Of a stretch of DNA of 64,000 bases, positions 16,828-26,055 are shown one piece after another. The position numbers were made by a program, and so were the translations under genes. Numbering within the stretch: position 1 is the stretch's first letter; the number at the start of each line of letters is the position of its first letter. The DNA comes from an uncultured Lachnospiraceae bacterium. GTDB lineage: Bacteria > Bacillota > Clostridia > Lachnospirales > Lachnospiraceae. The notes beneath the pieces are model-generated. The model saw nothing but the letters and a program-made list of their open reading frames with translations. It was not told the DNA's origin and searched no databases. The DNA is taken from NCBI GenBank assembly GCA_949878435.1, contig CATLAK010000005.1:94930-158929 (forward strand), read 5' to 3'.

Positions 16828-17667
16828 TTATATGGATATTTCACCTTTAAAAACAGTGGCTGCCGGTCCTGTCATATAAACCACATTTTCCTTCCGGTCC
16901 CACTGGATCTGCAAATTTCCTCCTAATAGTTTAACAGTAACCTGTTCCTTCGTCAAACCATTTAATATACAGGCAACAGTAACAGCGCATGCTCCGGTTC
17001 CGCAGGCTAAGGTCTCCCCGGTTCCTCTTTCCCATACACGCATTTCCACATGCTCTTCATCCAGCACTTTTACAAATTCCGTATTGATGCGCTTGGGAAA
17101 GCGCACGTGATTTTCAAAAAGAGGACCTATTTTGTCGAGAGGAAGAGTTGACACATCGTCCATAAAAATGACAGCGTGGGGATTTCCCATTGACACACAT
17201 GTCATTTCGTAAATCTGATCTTCCACCTCTATCCGTTCCCCAATGACCTCATCTCCGCTTGCAATCACAGGAATATCCGTTGCTTTCAGGATGGGAGTTC
17301 CCATGTTGACCCTCACAGTCGACACCTTCCCATCCTCCAAAAACAAGTCAAGATACTTGATTTTCCCGCAGCTGACCACACTGATGGAAGTCTGATCCGT
17401 AAGCCCTTCGTCATAGACGAATTTCGCCACACAGCGAATGCCGTTCCCGCACATTTCCGCCCTGGAGCCGTCCATATTGTACATTTCCATCTCAAAGTCA
17501 GCTTCCGTAGACGGATTGATAAAAATAACGCCGTCTCCGCCAATACCGAAATGCCTGTCACTTAAGCGCTTTACGATTTCCGGCTTTAAATCCTGCGGAA
17601 TCTGTTCCTTAGAACCGTCTACATAAATATAGTCGTTTCCGCATCCATGCATTTTTGTGAACTTCAT
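16828..17667 (-). CDS. dapF: Diaminopimelate epimerase
   Basis: This 279-aa enzyme converts LL- to meso-diaminopimelate by a two-base mechanism using a cysteine pair. Both active-site cysteines are visible: MCGNGIRC near residue 76 and TLACGTGACA near residue 220. The start MKFTKMHGCGNDYIYVD is canonical, and length matches the family. The ATG has GGAGG at 6 nt. Upstream lies a roughly 95-bp leader sequence shared with hslO (see the leader repeat), so dapF may share a post-transcriptional feature with an otherwise unrelated gene. It heads a two-gene operon with dapL. Confidence 0.97.
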   Translation of the reverse strand: MKFTKMHGCGNDYIYVDGSKEQIPQDLKPEIVKRLSDRHFGIGGDGVIFINPSTEADFEMEMYNMDGSRAEMCGNGIRCVAKFVYDEGLTDQTSISVVSCGKIKYLDLFLEDGKVSTVRVNMGTPILKATDIPVIASGDEVIGERIEVEDQIYEMTCVSMGNPHAVIFMDDVSTLPLDKIGPLFENHVRFPKRINTEFVKVLDEEHVEMRVWERGTGETLACGTGACAVTVACILNGLTKEQVTVKLLGGNLQIQWDRKENVVYMTGPAATVFKGEISI

Positions 17668-17673
17668 ATTTTT

Positions 17674-17768
17674 CCTCCATTCCGAAGCGTTTTACGCTGA
17701 TGAGACGGGCGAAATGTCAAACTTCGCTCTGCCATCATAGAATTTGTGACGCTTCAGCACAAATTCGT
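17674..17768 (-). repeat. Leader repeat carrying the dapF ribosome binding site
   Basis: This stretch aligns along nearly its full length with the leader of hslO (49624-49718). Shared blocks read on the minus strand include GAAGCGTCACAAATT or its one-base variant, TGATGGCAGA, and AAACGCTTCGGAATGGAG. Inside are three inverted repeats: AATTTGTG with CACAAATT, GCGAA with TTCGC, and AGCGT with ACGCT. The last block includes the ribosome site GGAG. It is a repeat or structured leader RNA; no known riboswitch class fits. Confidence 0.72.
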
Positions 17769-17858
17769 GATTTTTGCTCTGTTGATGCTTATTATAGCAC
17801 AACTTTATGCATAGTATCATGGCTTTCTATGCCATATGATGTGCAAAAGATGCTTCCT

Positions 17859-18067
17859 CGTTACAGTTCAAACCATACGGGGCGGGATAAGATAAGGACA
17901 GGGAGCGATACGGCATCCGGGGCGACGCCTACTTTATCTTTGCAAGGCTCTGGCGAAAAATCGGCAATTTCACTTACAGAATGTGGAAATGCCAGGGTGA
18001 AATCGCCCTGGATGCCGTATTACCCCCGCCCCTATCTTATCCCGCCCCGCACGGTTTGAATTGTAAC
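17859..18067. repeat. Long palindromic element (copy A)
   Basis: Arms of about 65 bp (17859-17926 and 18003-18067), with several mismatches, begin GTTACAGTTCAAACC and include CGGGGCGGGATAAGATA and ATACGGCATCC. The centre contains AATTTCACTTACAGAATGTG, the block shared with the elements at 21664 and 43640. It ends 12 nt beyond the transglutaminase-like gene's stop. The gap 17668-18079 therefore consists of the dapF leader, a TATAAT at about 17795-17800 on the minus strand, and this element. Confidence 0.9.
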
Positions 18068-18079
18068 GCTTCCCTTTGT

Positions 18080-19687
18080 CTATTTAAGCCGCACCGTATG
18101 CGTGACCAGATATCTGTCGCCGGCAAGTTCCTCAATTCTTAAATCCATTTCACAGGAGGATGCCAAAACGGCTTCCATTGCAGGTTCTAAGTATCCTTGT
18201 TTATAGCCTTCGTTCCGATATGCCGCATCTACTTCCTGGGCAAGGGACTGTCCTTCAATCACATTTGAAAATTCGTAGTTTCCCCTTCCAATTGCCGTGA
18301 TTTGGCTATAACAGTTGTTAAAGTAATCGGAGAGGCTGTACAAGATATCTGACTCTGACATGCCTGTCTCTTTAAGGCTCCTTCGCCCCTGCATTCCTCC
18401 CTGCGCTGGCGTAAGAGTCTGGTCACGGTAGCGCTGTCCGTTGCAGGGCGGAAGGTATACGGCAAGTTCCTGCCGCACATGAGTGTCTGCATAGTCCTGA
18501 TCTGTTTTGTTAAAGTAGGCATACGCGCCGCCTTCTGTGTCGTCCCATGTAAGATCCACATTGTAATAGCCATCCTCCAGCTCCACAATGTTCCAGGCAT
18601 GATTCTCCCCGGCATATCCAGTACAGTAATAGCAGGGAATCCCCAGCTGCTGCAGCAGGTACTGGAATGCCCTTGCGTACCCGGCACAGACCGTCTGCCC
18701 GTTCACCAACGCCCCATAAGCGCTCTGGTTCATCTCCGCCCGCAGATTATAATTTAATCTCTCAAGAAGGGTGTCGTGGATAAACTTCTCCTTTTCAAAG
18801 TCGCTTGCAAGATAATAAGCCTGATTTAAAATAGCGTTTGCGTTTTCTGCAAAAAGTTCTTTTGCCTGCTCTAAGTCCTTCGCTGTGCGGTTAAATTTCA
18901 GATTGATCTCTACGCACTGGCCGTCCCGTCTGTATTTACAATTATAAACCGTCTCCATCCAGAAAAGCTCAGGATGGTCGTTATAGACCGCTGCAAAAAT
19001 ATTTCTAAGCTGAGAAGCCTGAATCGGCTCCACCGGTGCAAACGACGCCTGAAGGGCATTGGCATTAGCATAAATCTGCCGGTAAAGATGGCGTCCCTTT
19101 TCATCCAGCATCCCGTAATAGGGATAATAGACGGAATCAAAAATAAGACCATCCCCGGTTTCACCCACTCCCAGCTGGTTCTCCAGCGCTTTTGCCGCTT
19201 CGTCCTCAATCTGTTCTCTTTCGTCCTGAACCTGCTGATAACCATTCCGCCCCGATACATTCTCCGGTATCAACATGTCGGACTGTTCAGGTGCAATGTA
19301 TTGAGGATTGATATCTGTTGTCAATCCCGCCCCCGCATTTTCCGCTTCTGACGGCTCCGCAGCGCTTTCCTGACCAGCCTCATTTCCCTGTGAAGACACA
19401 CCTTCATTCTTATACGCATCTTCCTGCTGCGGCGTGTCTGCCTGCCAGTCGTCTTCCATCCCACTTTCTGCATCTTGGGGCGTTCCCATCCCCAAGGCAT
19501 CCTTGCCATCTTGTCCTGTATCATCTCTTACATTGATTACCGTAACTGTTCCCTGATTCCTGTCAGGATACAAAACCTGGGCAAGCGCTTCCGTAACATC
19601 CGGTCTGAATGCGCAGAGCAGAACCAGACTTGAAAACAACACCAGCAACAATAGAAAGAAAGTACCTATCTTCTTTAAAACCTTCAT
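18080..19687 (-). CDS. Secreted or membrane-anchored transglutaminase-like protein
   Basis: This 535-aa protein has an N-terminal hydrophobic signal or anchor (GTFFLLLLVLFSSLVLLCAF). A Gln/Glu/Asp-rich extracellular linker of about 100 residues follows. The transglutaminase core has a complete catalytic triad: Cys in GQTVCAGYARAF, His in GENHAWNIVE and Asp in NVDLTWDD. Such proteins act outside the cell as cysteine proteases or cross-linkers; in Clostridia many are thought to act on the cell wall. The N-terminal LYRQIYANANALQASF region is the helical part often found before this domain. RBS GAGGAAGG lies upstream of the ATG. It follows recQ by 27 nt but a functional link is doubtful. The substrate is unknown. 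Confidence 0.88.
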   Translation of the reverse strand: MKVLKKIGTFFLLLLVLFSSLVLLCAFRPDVTEALAQVLYPDRNQGTVTVINVRDDTGQDGKDALGMGTPQDAESGMEDDWQADTPQQEDAYKNEGVSSQGNEAGQESAAEPSEAENAGAGLTTDINPQYIAPEQSDMLIPENVSGRNGYQQVQDEREQIEDEAAKALENQLGVGETGDGLIFDSVYYPYYGMLDEKGRHLYRQIYANANALQASFAPVEPIQASQLRNIFAAVYNDHPELFWMETVYNCKYRRDGQCVEINLKFNRTAKDLEQAKELFAENANAILNQAYYLASDFEKEKFIHDTLLERLNYNLRAEMNQSAYGALVNGQTVCAGYARAFQYLLQQLGIPCYYCTGYAGENHAWNIVELEDGYYNVDLTWDDTEGGAYAYFNKTDQDYADTHVRQELAVYLPPCNGQRYRDQTLTPAQGGMQGRRSLKETGMSESDILYSLSDYFNNCYSQITAIGRGNYEFSNVIEGQSLAQEVDAAYRNEGYKQGYLEPAMEAVLASSCEMDLRIEELAGDRYLVTHTVRLK

Positions 19688-19714
19688 AGCCTGCCTTCCT
19701 CAATTACACTTCAT

Positions 19715-21571
19715 TTATGCACGCAACGCTTCGCTTATGCATGCAAGGAATCTTTCCCCGTACTTCTCGTACTTGTATTCACCTACACCGGAAACAGTAA
19801 GCATCTCTGCCCTGTCCGTTGGCTTCACCATGCACATATGGGTCAGCGATTTGTCTGAAAAGACAATGTAGGGAGGCACCTTTTCTTCCCTTGCGATTTC
19901 CATTCTAAGCGCCCTTAACTTTTCAAACAAAAGCTCCTCTTCCTGCGAGAACTCTCTGCCAGGCATGGAGAGCCCTTTCCCGTTCTTCTTTCTCTTATCT
20001 GATCTTACCTTTGCCGGATGCTCCTGTTCCTTTGCCATCTTCATTGAAATGGTTTCCTGACCTCCTATAACCGCCGCCGACTTTTGCGTCAATTTCGCAA
20101 TGGCATACTCGTCATTGGTCAGCGCCAGATATCCTTCCATCTGAAGAAAATTCATGATCTGCCGGAGTTTATAGGCAGGAACTTCCTTCAGGCTTCCGTA
20201 AAAGGAATTGTTGTTCATCCGGTAGCCTCTGATCTTCGCCGTGTTCGCCCCGTGGACCGTATCGATGATGACGTTCACCCCATATCTCTGGCGGCATTCC
20301 TCCACACATCCAAGCAATGCTTTTGCCGCCTCAGTCACGTCCACCGTTTCAAACTGGCTCAGGCAGTTTGAACAGTTCCCGCAATAATTGCTGCCATACT
20401 CTCCGAAATACCGCAGAATATAATCCCGCAGGCAGTCATTGGTAAAACAGTAAAAGGTCATCATGCGCAGCCTTTCCCGGTCCCGCTCCATGACAATCTG
20501 CCTTGTAACCGGGTCAAGTTCCTGATTGTCCTGATTATTTTCTATAAAAAACTGATTGGTGATTACATCCTGACCGCTGTACATAAGAATGCACTCTGCC
20601 GGCTGACCGTCCCTTCCGCCTCTTCCGGCTTCCTGATAATAGGACTCCAGATTTTTGGGCATGCCATAGTGAAGGACGAAACGCACATTCGACTTGTCGA
20701 TTCCCATGCCAAAGGCATTGGTCGCCACCATCACCGGCTTCTTGTCATAGATAAAATCTTCCTGATTCCTTTTTCGCTCCACATCTGCAAGTCCTGCATG
20801 ATATTTCGTGACGGCAAAACCGTCCTCCATAAGCTTCTCGCACACCTCTTCCACCATTTTTCTGGTAAGGCAGTAAACAATTCCGCTCTCATGAGGATGG
20901 CATTCCAGATAATTTTTGATTGCTCCGTACCTGTCCTTTGGCGACATCACGCCAAAATACAAATTCTTTCTATCAAACCCTGTGGTGATAAGCGCAGGTT
21001 CCCGAAGCATTAAAATATCTATGATGTCTTCCTTGACCTCTTTCGTTGCGGTCGCCGTAAACGCCGCCACCACCGGTCTTGCCGGAAGCCTGTCTATAAA
21101 CTCTGTGATTTTTAAATAACTGGGTCTGAAATCCTGCCCCCACTGGGAAACACAGTGGGCTTCATCCACCGCCACCATTGCAATGCGCGTATACATGGCA
21201 AATTCCAGAAATTCTTCCGTCACGAGCCGCTCAGGCGCCACGTAAATAATCGGGTATCTGCCTTCTTTTGCATAGGAAAGGGCTTTTCGATACTGCCCCA
21301 TTGTCAGAGAACTGTTCAGATATGCCGCATGGATTCCCGCCTGATTCAGACCTTCCACCTGATCCTTCATCAGGGAAATAAGCGGGGAAATGACAAGAGT
21401 GATGCCCTCCAGCATAAGCGCCGGAATCTGATAACACAGAGACTTTCCTGCGCCGGTGGGCATAATGCCCAGCACATCCTTTCCCTCTAAAATGCTGTCG
21501 ATCAGATATTCCTGCCCTTCCCGGAAGGAATCGTACCCAAAGTACTGTTTTAATAGCTTTTGTTTTTCCAA
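19715..21571 (-). CDS. recQ: ATP-dependent DNA helicase RecQ
   Basis: This 618-aa 3'-5' helicase acts in recombination and replication-fork repair. Motif I is [15 protein letters not shown], motif [18 protein letters not shown] (DEAH with the aromatic-rich loop), and motif [18 protein letters not shown]. The RecQ zinc module has four cysteines in [16 protein letters not shown] and NYCGNCSNC, and a winged helix follows. The C-terminal HRDC domain covers about the last 80 residues ([20 protein letters not shown]). The start codon is TTG, 8 nt after AGAGG; an ATG slightly upstream is out of frame. Length and domain order are standard. Confidence 0.96.
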   Translation of the reverse strand: MEKQKLLKQYFGYDSFREGQEYLIDSILEGKDVLGIMPTGAGKSLCYQIPALMLEGITLVISPLISLMKDQVEGLNQAGIHAAYLNSSLTMGQYRKALSYAKEGRYPIIYVAPERLVTEEFLEFAMYTRIAMVAVDEAHCVSQWGQDFRPSYLKITEFIDRLPARPVVAAFTATATKEVKEDIIDILMLREPALITTGFDRKNLYFGVMSPKDRYGAIKNYLECHPHESGIVYCLTRKMVEEVCEKLMEDGFAVTKYHAGLADVERKRNQEDFIYDKKPVMVATNAFGMGIDKSNVRFVLHYGMPKNLESYYQEAGRGGRDGQPAECILMYSGQDVITNQFFIENNQDNQELDPVTRQIVMERDRERLRMMTFYCFTNDCLRDYILRYFGEYGSNYCGNCSNCLSQFETVDVTEAAKALLGCVEECRQRYGVNVIIDTVHGANTAKIRGYRMNNNSFYGSLKEVPAYKLRQIMNFLQMEGYLALTNDEYAIAKLTQKSAAVIGGQETISMKMAKEQEHPAKVRSDKRKKNGKGLSMPGREFSQEEELLFEKLRALRMEIAREEKVPPYIVFSDKSLTHMCMVKPTDRAEMLTVSGVGEYKYEKYGERFLACISEALRA

Positions 21572-21663
21572 TTCATTTTCCTCTCACGGTCTCTTCGGTC
21601 TTATCATTATATGCCAGAAATGGGCTTTAGGCAATGCAGGATTTTGAAAATTATGCTGTCGGC

Positions 21664-21990
21664 GTAACCGTTTGGCCTGCAAGGGAAGGACAGCTGCTTG
21701 AAAAGCGGACCGGTACAGGGGAGCGCATACCATATCATTTCTAGTCTCCTCTCAAAATCGGATTTCACTAACAGAATGTGTTTAGGTGTTCCAGGGCGGA
21801 CGGGTCGGAGTCAGCAGCATCCGTGCCGCGCGACTCCTGAAATCGCCATCCATGGCGATTTCCCCCTAGGAATCTAACATTCTGCAAGTGAAATTACCGA
21901 TTTTTCGCAAAGACTGGAAATGATATGGTATGCGCTCCCCTGTACCGGTCCGCTTTTCAAGCAGCTGTCCTTCCCTTGCAGACCAAACTC
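21664..21990. repeat. Long palindromic element (copy B)
   Basis: The element is 327 bp with nearly perfect outer arms of about 70 bp (one or two mismatches). The arms contain CAAGGGAAGGACAGCTGCTT, CGGACCGGTACAGGGGAGCG and ATACCATATCATTTC. The similarity continues inward through TTTCACTAACAGAATGT and its partner TTTCACTTGCAGAATGT. The centre holds smaller hairpins (GGAGTC/GACTCC and GAAATCGCC/GGCGATTTC). No transposase or reading frame is present. It occupies most of the 499-bp gap 21572-22070; the rest shows nothing I can identify. Confidence 0.93.
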
Positions 21991-22070
21991 CCTTCCGATA
22001 TAAAAACCATTGGGAAACTTCATAATCAATGACTCTATGACACAAAAAGAGACCGCTTTTAAAACTATTG

Positions 22071-22904
22071 CTAAATCAACGCCATAACACCTCCTAAGAT
22101 CATGAGCATGATGCCTGCAATCAGCAGCAGCCACCCCACAATTTTTGACAGCAATGTACCGAACCTGGAGTTTTTTTCAAAAAACATAATCAGGGTAAAT
22201 AGACCCATCCAAAATAAATTCATCATCCCCAAAGGAAAAAGGACAATCATAAGGGCCCAGCAGCAGCCAATGCACTCCATGCCATGTTTCATTCCCATAA
22301 GCAAGGCGCCGCCTGCTCCCGCCTTCCAATTATGCATGATAAATGACAGCGGATGCTGGCATCCTCTCATGCATGCATCTTTGAACGGACTTAATTGATA
22401 AATCCCAGCAATTAAGAAAACAGCTGCCACCCCCCAGAGCGTATGTATCCAGCTGGTAAACCGGTTCCCTATAAGAAGCATGATTCCTTCCCCTGCCAGC
22501 CAGCATATTACGCCAAATAATGCCCACAAAAGTATGTAGCCGCCAATAAACAAATAACTGGAAGAATTGCCAAATCCCTGCTTTCTACGGCGTTTGCTGA
22601 TGGTATCAAATGCAAAAATCATAGGCACTGCGGTAGGAAGCATCATGCCGATACACATGACCACCCACATAGGCACGAACATCGAAAAAGGTAACATGAC
22701 CGGTTTCCATGCTGCTTCTGTTAAACGCCCTGCCATCTGTGCATCCATTTCCGGATCTACTGCCCCTGTCATATCCATTGACATGCCGCTGCCAGATACC
22801 GAAGCCCTTGCTGTATAAATCCATGACGCCATGGTAAGTATAACGATAATGATAAATACCACAGCCTGCTCTTTATCAAAATATTTTTTTCTTTTTTGAT
22901 CCAT
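22071..22904 (-). CDS. DUF2182 family Cys/Met/His-rich membrane protein
   Basis: This 277-aa protein has about six or seven transmembrane helices and matches DUF2182, described only as a predicted metal-binding integral membrane family. The diagnostic motifs are present: WVVMCIGMMLPTAVPMI in an early helix, CMRGCQHP in a loop, and MKHGMECIGCCWALM in a later helix. A Met-rich extracellular segment (SGSGMSMDM) adds possible soft-metal ligands. It closes a tight minus-strand run with DUF1326, DUF4418 and an ABC exporter. DUF2182 and DUF1326 genes are often neighbours in other genomes. RBS GAGGAAG precedes the ATG. Metal handling is inferred from ligand-type residues, not demonstrated. Confidence 0.88.
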   Translation of the reverse strand: MDQKRKKYFDKEQAVVFIIIVILTMASWIYTARASVSGSGMSMDMTGAVDPEMDAQMAGRLTEAAWKPVMLPFSMFVPMWVVMCIGMMLPTAVPMIFAFDTISKRRRKQGFGNSSSYLFIGGYILLWALFGVICWLAGEGIMLLIGNRFTSWIHTLWGVAAVFLIAGIYQLSPFKDACMRGCQHPLSFIMHNWKAGAGGALLMGMKHGMECIGCCWALMIVLFPLGMMNLFWMGLFTLIMFFEKNSRFGTLLSKIVGWLLLIAGIMLMILGGVMALI

Positions 22905-22920
22905 AATACTTCCTCAATCG

Positions 22921-23613
22921 CTATCCCTTTTTATATATTTCCATTTCTTCTTCTGTCAGCACCCCGCCGGACATTTTTAGTACGCGTTTTCCGTATTTTA
23001 TATTTTCCAGTTCATGCGTTGCCATCAGAATCGCCGTTCCGTCAGCGCATATTTCAGCAAAAAGTTCCATAATACTTCCCGTTGTCTCCTCATCTATATC
23101 TGCAGTCGGCTCGTCTGCGAGAAGCAATACCGGATTATTCATCAATGCCCTGGCTATCGCCACACGCTTCATCTCCCCGCCAGAAAGTTCTGATGGATAT
23201 CTGCTTTCATAGCCTTTAAGCCCTACCCTTTCCAGTAATGCTTCAGCACGTTTCACCCCATCTCCCTCTCGCTTATACAGAAAGTGCGGCAGCCGCACAT
23301 TATCAATTGCCGTTAGATTGCCCAATAAACTCACACCCTGCGGAATATATCCTAGTTTTGAATTGCGCAAAAATGCGATTTTTTCCTCTTCGCCCGCCCA
23401 GATCTCATTTCCTTCCAATAAGATCGTTCCAGCCGTAGGACGTAAAAGACCCGCAATCATATTCAGTAAAGTAGACTTTCCGCTGCCTGATTTTCCTATA
23501 ATACTTATAAAATCATCCTTGTTAACATCAAAGCCTGCATCCTTTACAGCCGTACACAAAACCTTCCCTTTTCGTTCATATCGCCTCGTTACCTGTATAC
23601 ATTGCAATAACAT
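22921..23613 (-). CDS. ABC transporter ATP-binding protein (LolD/MacB type)
   Basis: This 230-aa ATPase powers the adjacent FtsX-type permease. Walker A is GKSGSGKSTLLNMIAG, the Q-loop IPQGVSLLGNL, the ABC signature LSGGEMKRVAIARAL, Walker B LLLADEPTADID, and the H-loop MATHEL. The pattern fits the MacB/LolD class, whose members drive mechanotransmission or extrusion rather than classical import. Start and upstream stop overlap as TAATG with the permease gene, so translation is coupled. It lies 16 nt from DUF2182. Confidence 0.94.
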   Translation of the reverse strand: MLLQCIQVTRRYERKGKVLCTAVKDAGFDVNKDDFISIIGKSGSGKSTLLNMIAGLLRPTAGTILLEGNEIWAGEEEKIAFLRNSKLGYIPQGVSLLGNLTAIDNVRLPHFLYKREGDGVKRAEALLERVGLKGYESRYPSELSGGEMKRVAIARALMNNPVLLLADEPTADIDEETTGSIMELFAEICADGTAILMATHELENIKYGKRVLKMSGGVLTEEEMEIYKKG

Positions 23614-24818
23614 TATTCATTCTCCCTCAAAATAAAATAGGTATCTATTTTACTCATGCGCATGGCTGAGTAAAAGCAGGCAATGGGTCCCATACTGATT
23701 GAAATTGCCACGCTCACAAACAGATTCTTTATGATTGTCACAAAGTCTGGTATCAAATAAGGAAGTTCCATAGAAACGGATATCAATGTTTGAAACGGGA
23801 ACAAAATCAAGCCTGTAATAAAGATTCCGCAGATTGTACCCGCTGCCGCGATCATCAATGATTCACACATAATGACACCAGCAATTTTCTTCCGGTCAGC
23901 GCCCAGAACAGCCAATAGGGCAAATTCCCTTTTACGCTCGTGAAAAGAAATTGAAAAAACAAATAGCAAAACCAAAATAGCCGCAATCCACAAGAAAATA
24001 GTCACCACAAAGGTAATTCCACTTGTTTTATTGAGCTTGTCTGAAATATTGCTCATAAACTCATCCGATATCACTACTTCTACGTTATGACAGCTTTGGG
24101 TAATCCGATCTGCTGTCTGATGCAAATCCGTATCATTTTTAACCTTTAAAAAGACAGCGGAAATCAACCCTTTTGAATCACCTGCCGGATGCACAGCCCG
24201 TTCGCCAGATAAGTCGATCATATGTTGTGCTGTATCTGCCGTCATAAAAATGGAGGAATCAAATCCCATTCCAGTCTTATCCAATTTAGCTGCCACATGA
24301 AAAGGCTGCCCATAAAAAATAACCTCGTCACCCGGCTCTGCCAGCACAAGATTCCCCACAACAACATCCCCAAATGAAAGTTCTCCCGTCATACTGTTCA
24401 TCATCCAAGGCTTTATGATAAAATCCGTTTCAGGATCATAACCGATGAGTTGAACAGGTTCCGTACAGCATGCTGCGTCGAGCGACGCTATAAAAAGCTG
24501 ATAAGATGCCTTTTCAACATCCTCCATCTCCGCAAGGCTGCCCACAATGTTATCTTCCATATAGAATGTACTTGGTTCACTGCGCAGTAATGAGTTTTCT
24601 AAATTTTTATCTGCACCCTCCGGGACTACCATCAAGTCTGCCCCAAGCCGGTCTGCCATATGATCTATTCCGGTCTTTAAACTGGCATTCAGCATATTCC
24701 CGGCAAAAATAACAAAGGCAAAAACAGCGACAATCACGATAAGCCCTATTGCCCGCACTGGTCTATGGACTATATTTAAAAAAGCTAACCGTAAAACATG
24801 CAAACGTTTTGCGCCCAT
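23613..24818 (-). CDS. FtsX-type ABC transporter permease
   Basis: This 401-aa membrane protein follows the MacB/LolC topology: one N-terminal helix (IGLIVIVAVFAFVIFAGNML), a large extracytoplasmic domain of about 220 residues and three C-terminal helices of the FtsX domain. That last domain includes FHERKREFALLAVLGADRKK, the conserved coupling helix region. The extracytoplasmic part starts with a segment rich in Met, Asp and Glu (DHMADRLGADLMVVPEGADK). Only one permease is encoded, so it probably works as a homodimer with the neighbouring ATPase. The start lies 2 nt after the DUF4418 stop. Its cargo is unknown; the neighbours suggest a metal or metalloprotein. Confidence 0.92.
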   Translation of the reverse strand: MGAKRLHVLRLAFLNIVHRPVRAIGLIVIVAVFAFVIFAGNMLNASLKTGIDHMADRLGADLMVVPEGADKNLENSLLRSEPSTFYMEDNIVGSLAEMEDVEKASYQLFIASLDAACCTEPVQLIGYDPETDFIIKPWMMNSMTGELSFGDVVVGNLVLAEPGDEVIFYGQPFHVAAKLDKTGMGFDSSIFMTADTAQHMIDLSGERAVHPAGDSKGLISAVFLKVKNDTDLHQTADRITQSCHNVEVVISDEFMSNISDKLNKTSGITFVVTIFLWIAAILVLLFVFSISFHERKREFALLAVLGADRKKIAGVIMCESLMIAAAGTICGIFITGLILFPFQTLISVSMELPYLIPDFVTIIKNLFVSVAISISMGPIACFYSAMRMSKIDTYFILRENE

Positions 24819-24820
24819 AC

Positions 24821-25246
24821 TCAGCTCCCTTTCCTTTTTTCTTTTAATCCCCTAAATACCCCTGCGGTACCAACGATTATAATCAATACACATAGCAGAA
24901 GGACAGCGGGCCGTGTTCCCATGCGGCATGGCATTTTTGCATTTTTACATGTACCAATAACACCGACTGACACTATGACAGTAGCCAGAGAATCCACCAC
25001 AGACTGTATTCCTAATACTACTGCTGCAGCAGCGCTGTGCATCAAAGCCATAAAAATTCCGGTAAACGCAGTCAATAGACCTCCCATTGTAACAACCACC
25101 CCCATGTAATGGCATCCCATCGGTGCGGTCTTTCCATTTGATAATTCAACCATCGTATCACATACCGGCAAAATATACCACGGTACAAGTGCAAGGAAAA
25201 TGCCAAGAACGGAAAGGATAATTCCTGCTGTCATTATTTTTTTCAT
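24821..25246 (-). CDS. DUF4418 family membrane protein
   Basis: This 141-aa protein has four hydrophobic helices. Between the first two lies a loop with VCDTMVELSNGKTAPMGCHY, giving Cys, Met and His in positions typical of DUF4418. A second loop has CKNAKMPCRMG. DUF4418 genes are commonly found next to FtsX-type ABC exporters, as here. It is plausibly a small membrane partner that binds a metal or a thiol group and passes it to the transporter; this is inference. The ATG has AGGAG at 9 nt. It follows DUF1326 with an 86-nt gap that holds an inverted repeat. Confidence 0.85.
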   Translation of the reverse strand: MKKIMTAGIILSVLGIFLALVPWYILPVCDTMVELSNGKTAPMGCHYMGVVVTMGGLLTAFTGIFMALMHSAAAAVVLGIQSVVDSLATVIVSVGVIGTCKNAKMPCRMGTRPAVLLLCVLIIIVGTAGVFRGLKEKRKGS

Positions 25247-25273
25247 AGTTTATCAGCTCCTATTAAATAAACA

Positions 25274-25305
25274 CTGCTATGCCAAGCATTGGTTCAGCAT
25301 AGCAG
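25274..25305. promoter_or_regulatory. Inverted repeat between DUF1326 and DUF4418 genes
   Basis: Perfect 9-bp arms, CTGCTATGC and GCATAGCAG, with a 14-nt loop. On the minus strand no T-run follows, so it is not an obvious terminator. It may be an internal processing or attenuation site, or a protein-binding dyad. Confidence 0.5.
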
Positions 25306-25332
25306 CATCCATTTTTTTATATGTTTCCCGTT

Positions 25333-26010
25333 CTATTTTTCATACCGATCATATTTTATACCAATCGGAGAATCAGGAACCCACACATAACGTCCATAAA
25401 AGGCATTGCGTCCCGTATTGTTCATCACCTTCATATTGTCGTTGTACCTTACATCTGTGCCATAGGACTGTGTAACAACATACGCAATATCACTGGCATT
25501 TTCATAAACAATCGGCATATTATCATGCTGCCCTATCTTCGCCTTAATCTTAACTTTCATGATACCCGGTATTTCAGCTTCTCTTCCATATATATCCGGA
25601 CGTTCATAGCTGATATCTACTAATTTGACCCCATAATTTTCCTCGGTGTGATCTGCCATCCCAGCAGTCGGACCGCCTACTTGGCCTGTTACAATTTTGG
25701 TAAGCGCCGCTTGCTGCTCTGCTGTCTTTGCATCAATATAGTAAGCAGTCGTCCAGTTTTTCAGGCACATCTCCCGAGGTGTGGAAAACGCTACCACAAA
25801 TTTACATCCGTCTAATACCACATCTTCAAAGTGACCTTTATCAATAATAAAACTCAGTATTACATCACAAGGAAGATAATCTGGCAGTATTGTATTATGC
25901 GCCTGCGCACTTACAAGACATGGGCAGCTTACGTCACAGCTACAGCTTTCTATATATTCACCATCCAATTTCCAATCCGGCCATTGTGTATTCAACTTTT
26001 CTTTACTCAT
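25333..26010 (-). CDS. DUF1326 family protein
   Basis: This soluble protein of about 225 aa belongs to DUF1326. Its signature is near the N-terminus, GEYIESCSCDVSCPCLV, a C-x-C-x3-C-x-C cluster that looks like a soft-metal or Fe-S site. The rest is predicted mixed beta/alpha with conserved WTTAYYIDAKT and GQVGGPTAGMAD. There is no signal peptide, so it is probably cytoplasmic. DUF1326 commonly accompanies DUF2182, and both are present here. The ATG at 26010 has AAGGAG at 6 nt; a TTG 24 nt earlier is in frame but lacks a site. It is the first gene of the cluster that runs to DUF2182. Confidence 0.86.
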   Translation of the reverse strand: MSKEKLNTQWPDWKLDGEYIESCSCDVSCPCLVSAQAHNTILPDYLPCDVILSFIIDKGHFEDVVLDGCKFVVAFSTPREMCLKNWTTAYYIDAKTAEQQAALTKIVTGQVGGPTAGMADHTEENYGVKLVDISYERPDIYGREAEIPGIMKVKIKAKIGQHDNMPIVYENASDIAYVVTQSYGTDVRYNDNMKVMNNTGRNAFYGRYVWVPDSPIGIKYDRYEK

Positions 26011-26055
26011 CCTATGCTCCTTCCTATCAATCAAAATACCATCTTCTATACCGCT

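Noticed and set aside
21664..21990. Insertion sequence
   Set aside because: No transposase frame, no target-site duplication evident, and the arms are part of a multi-copy family without coding capacity.
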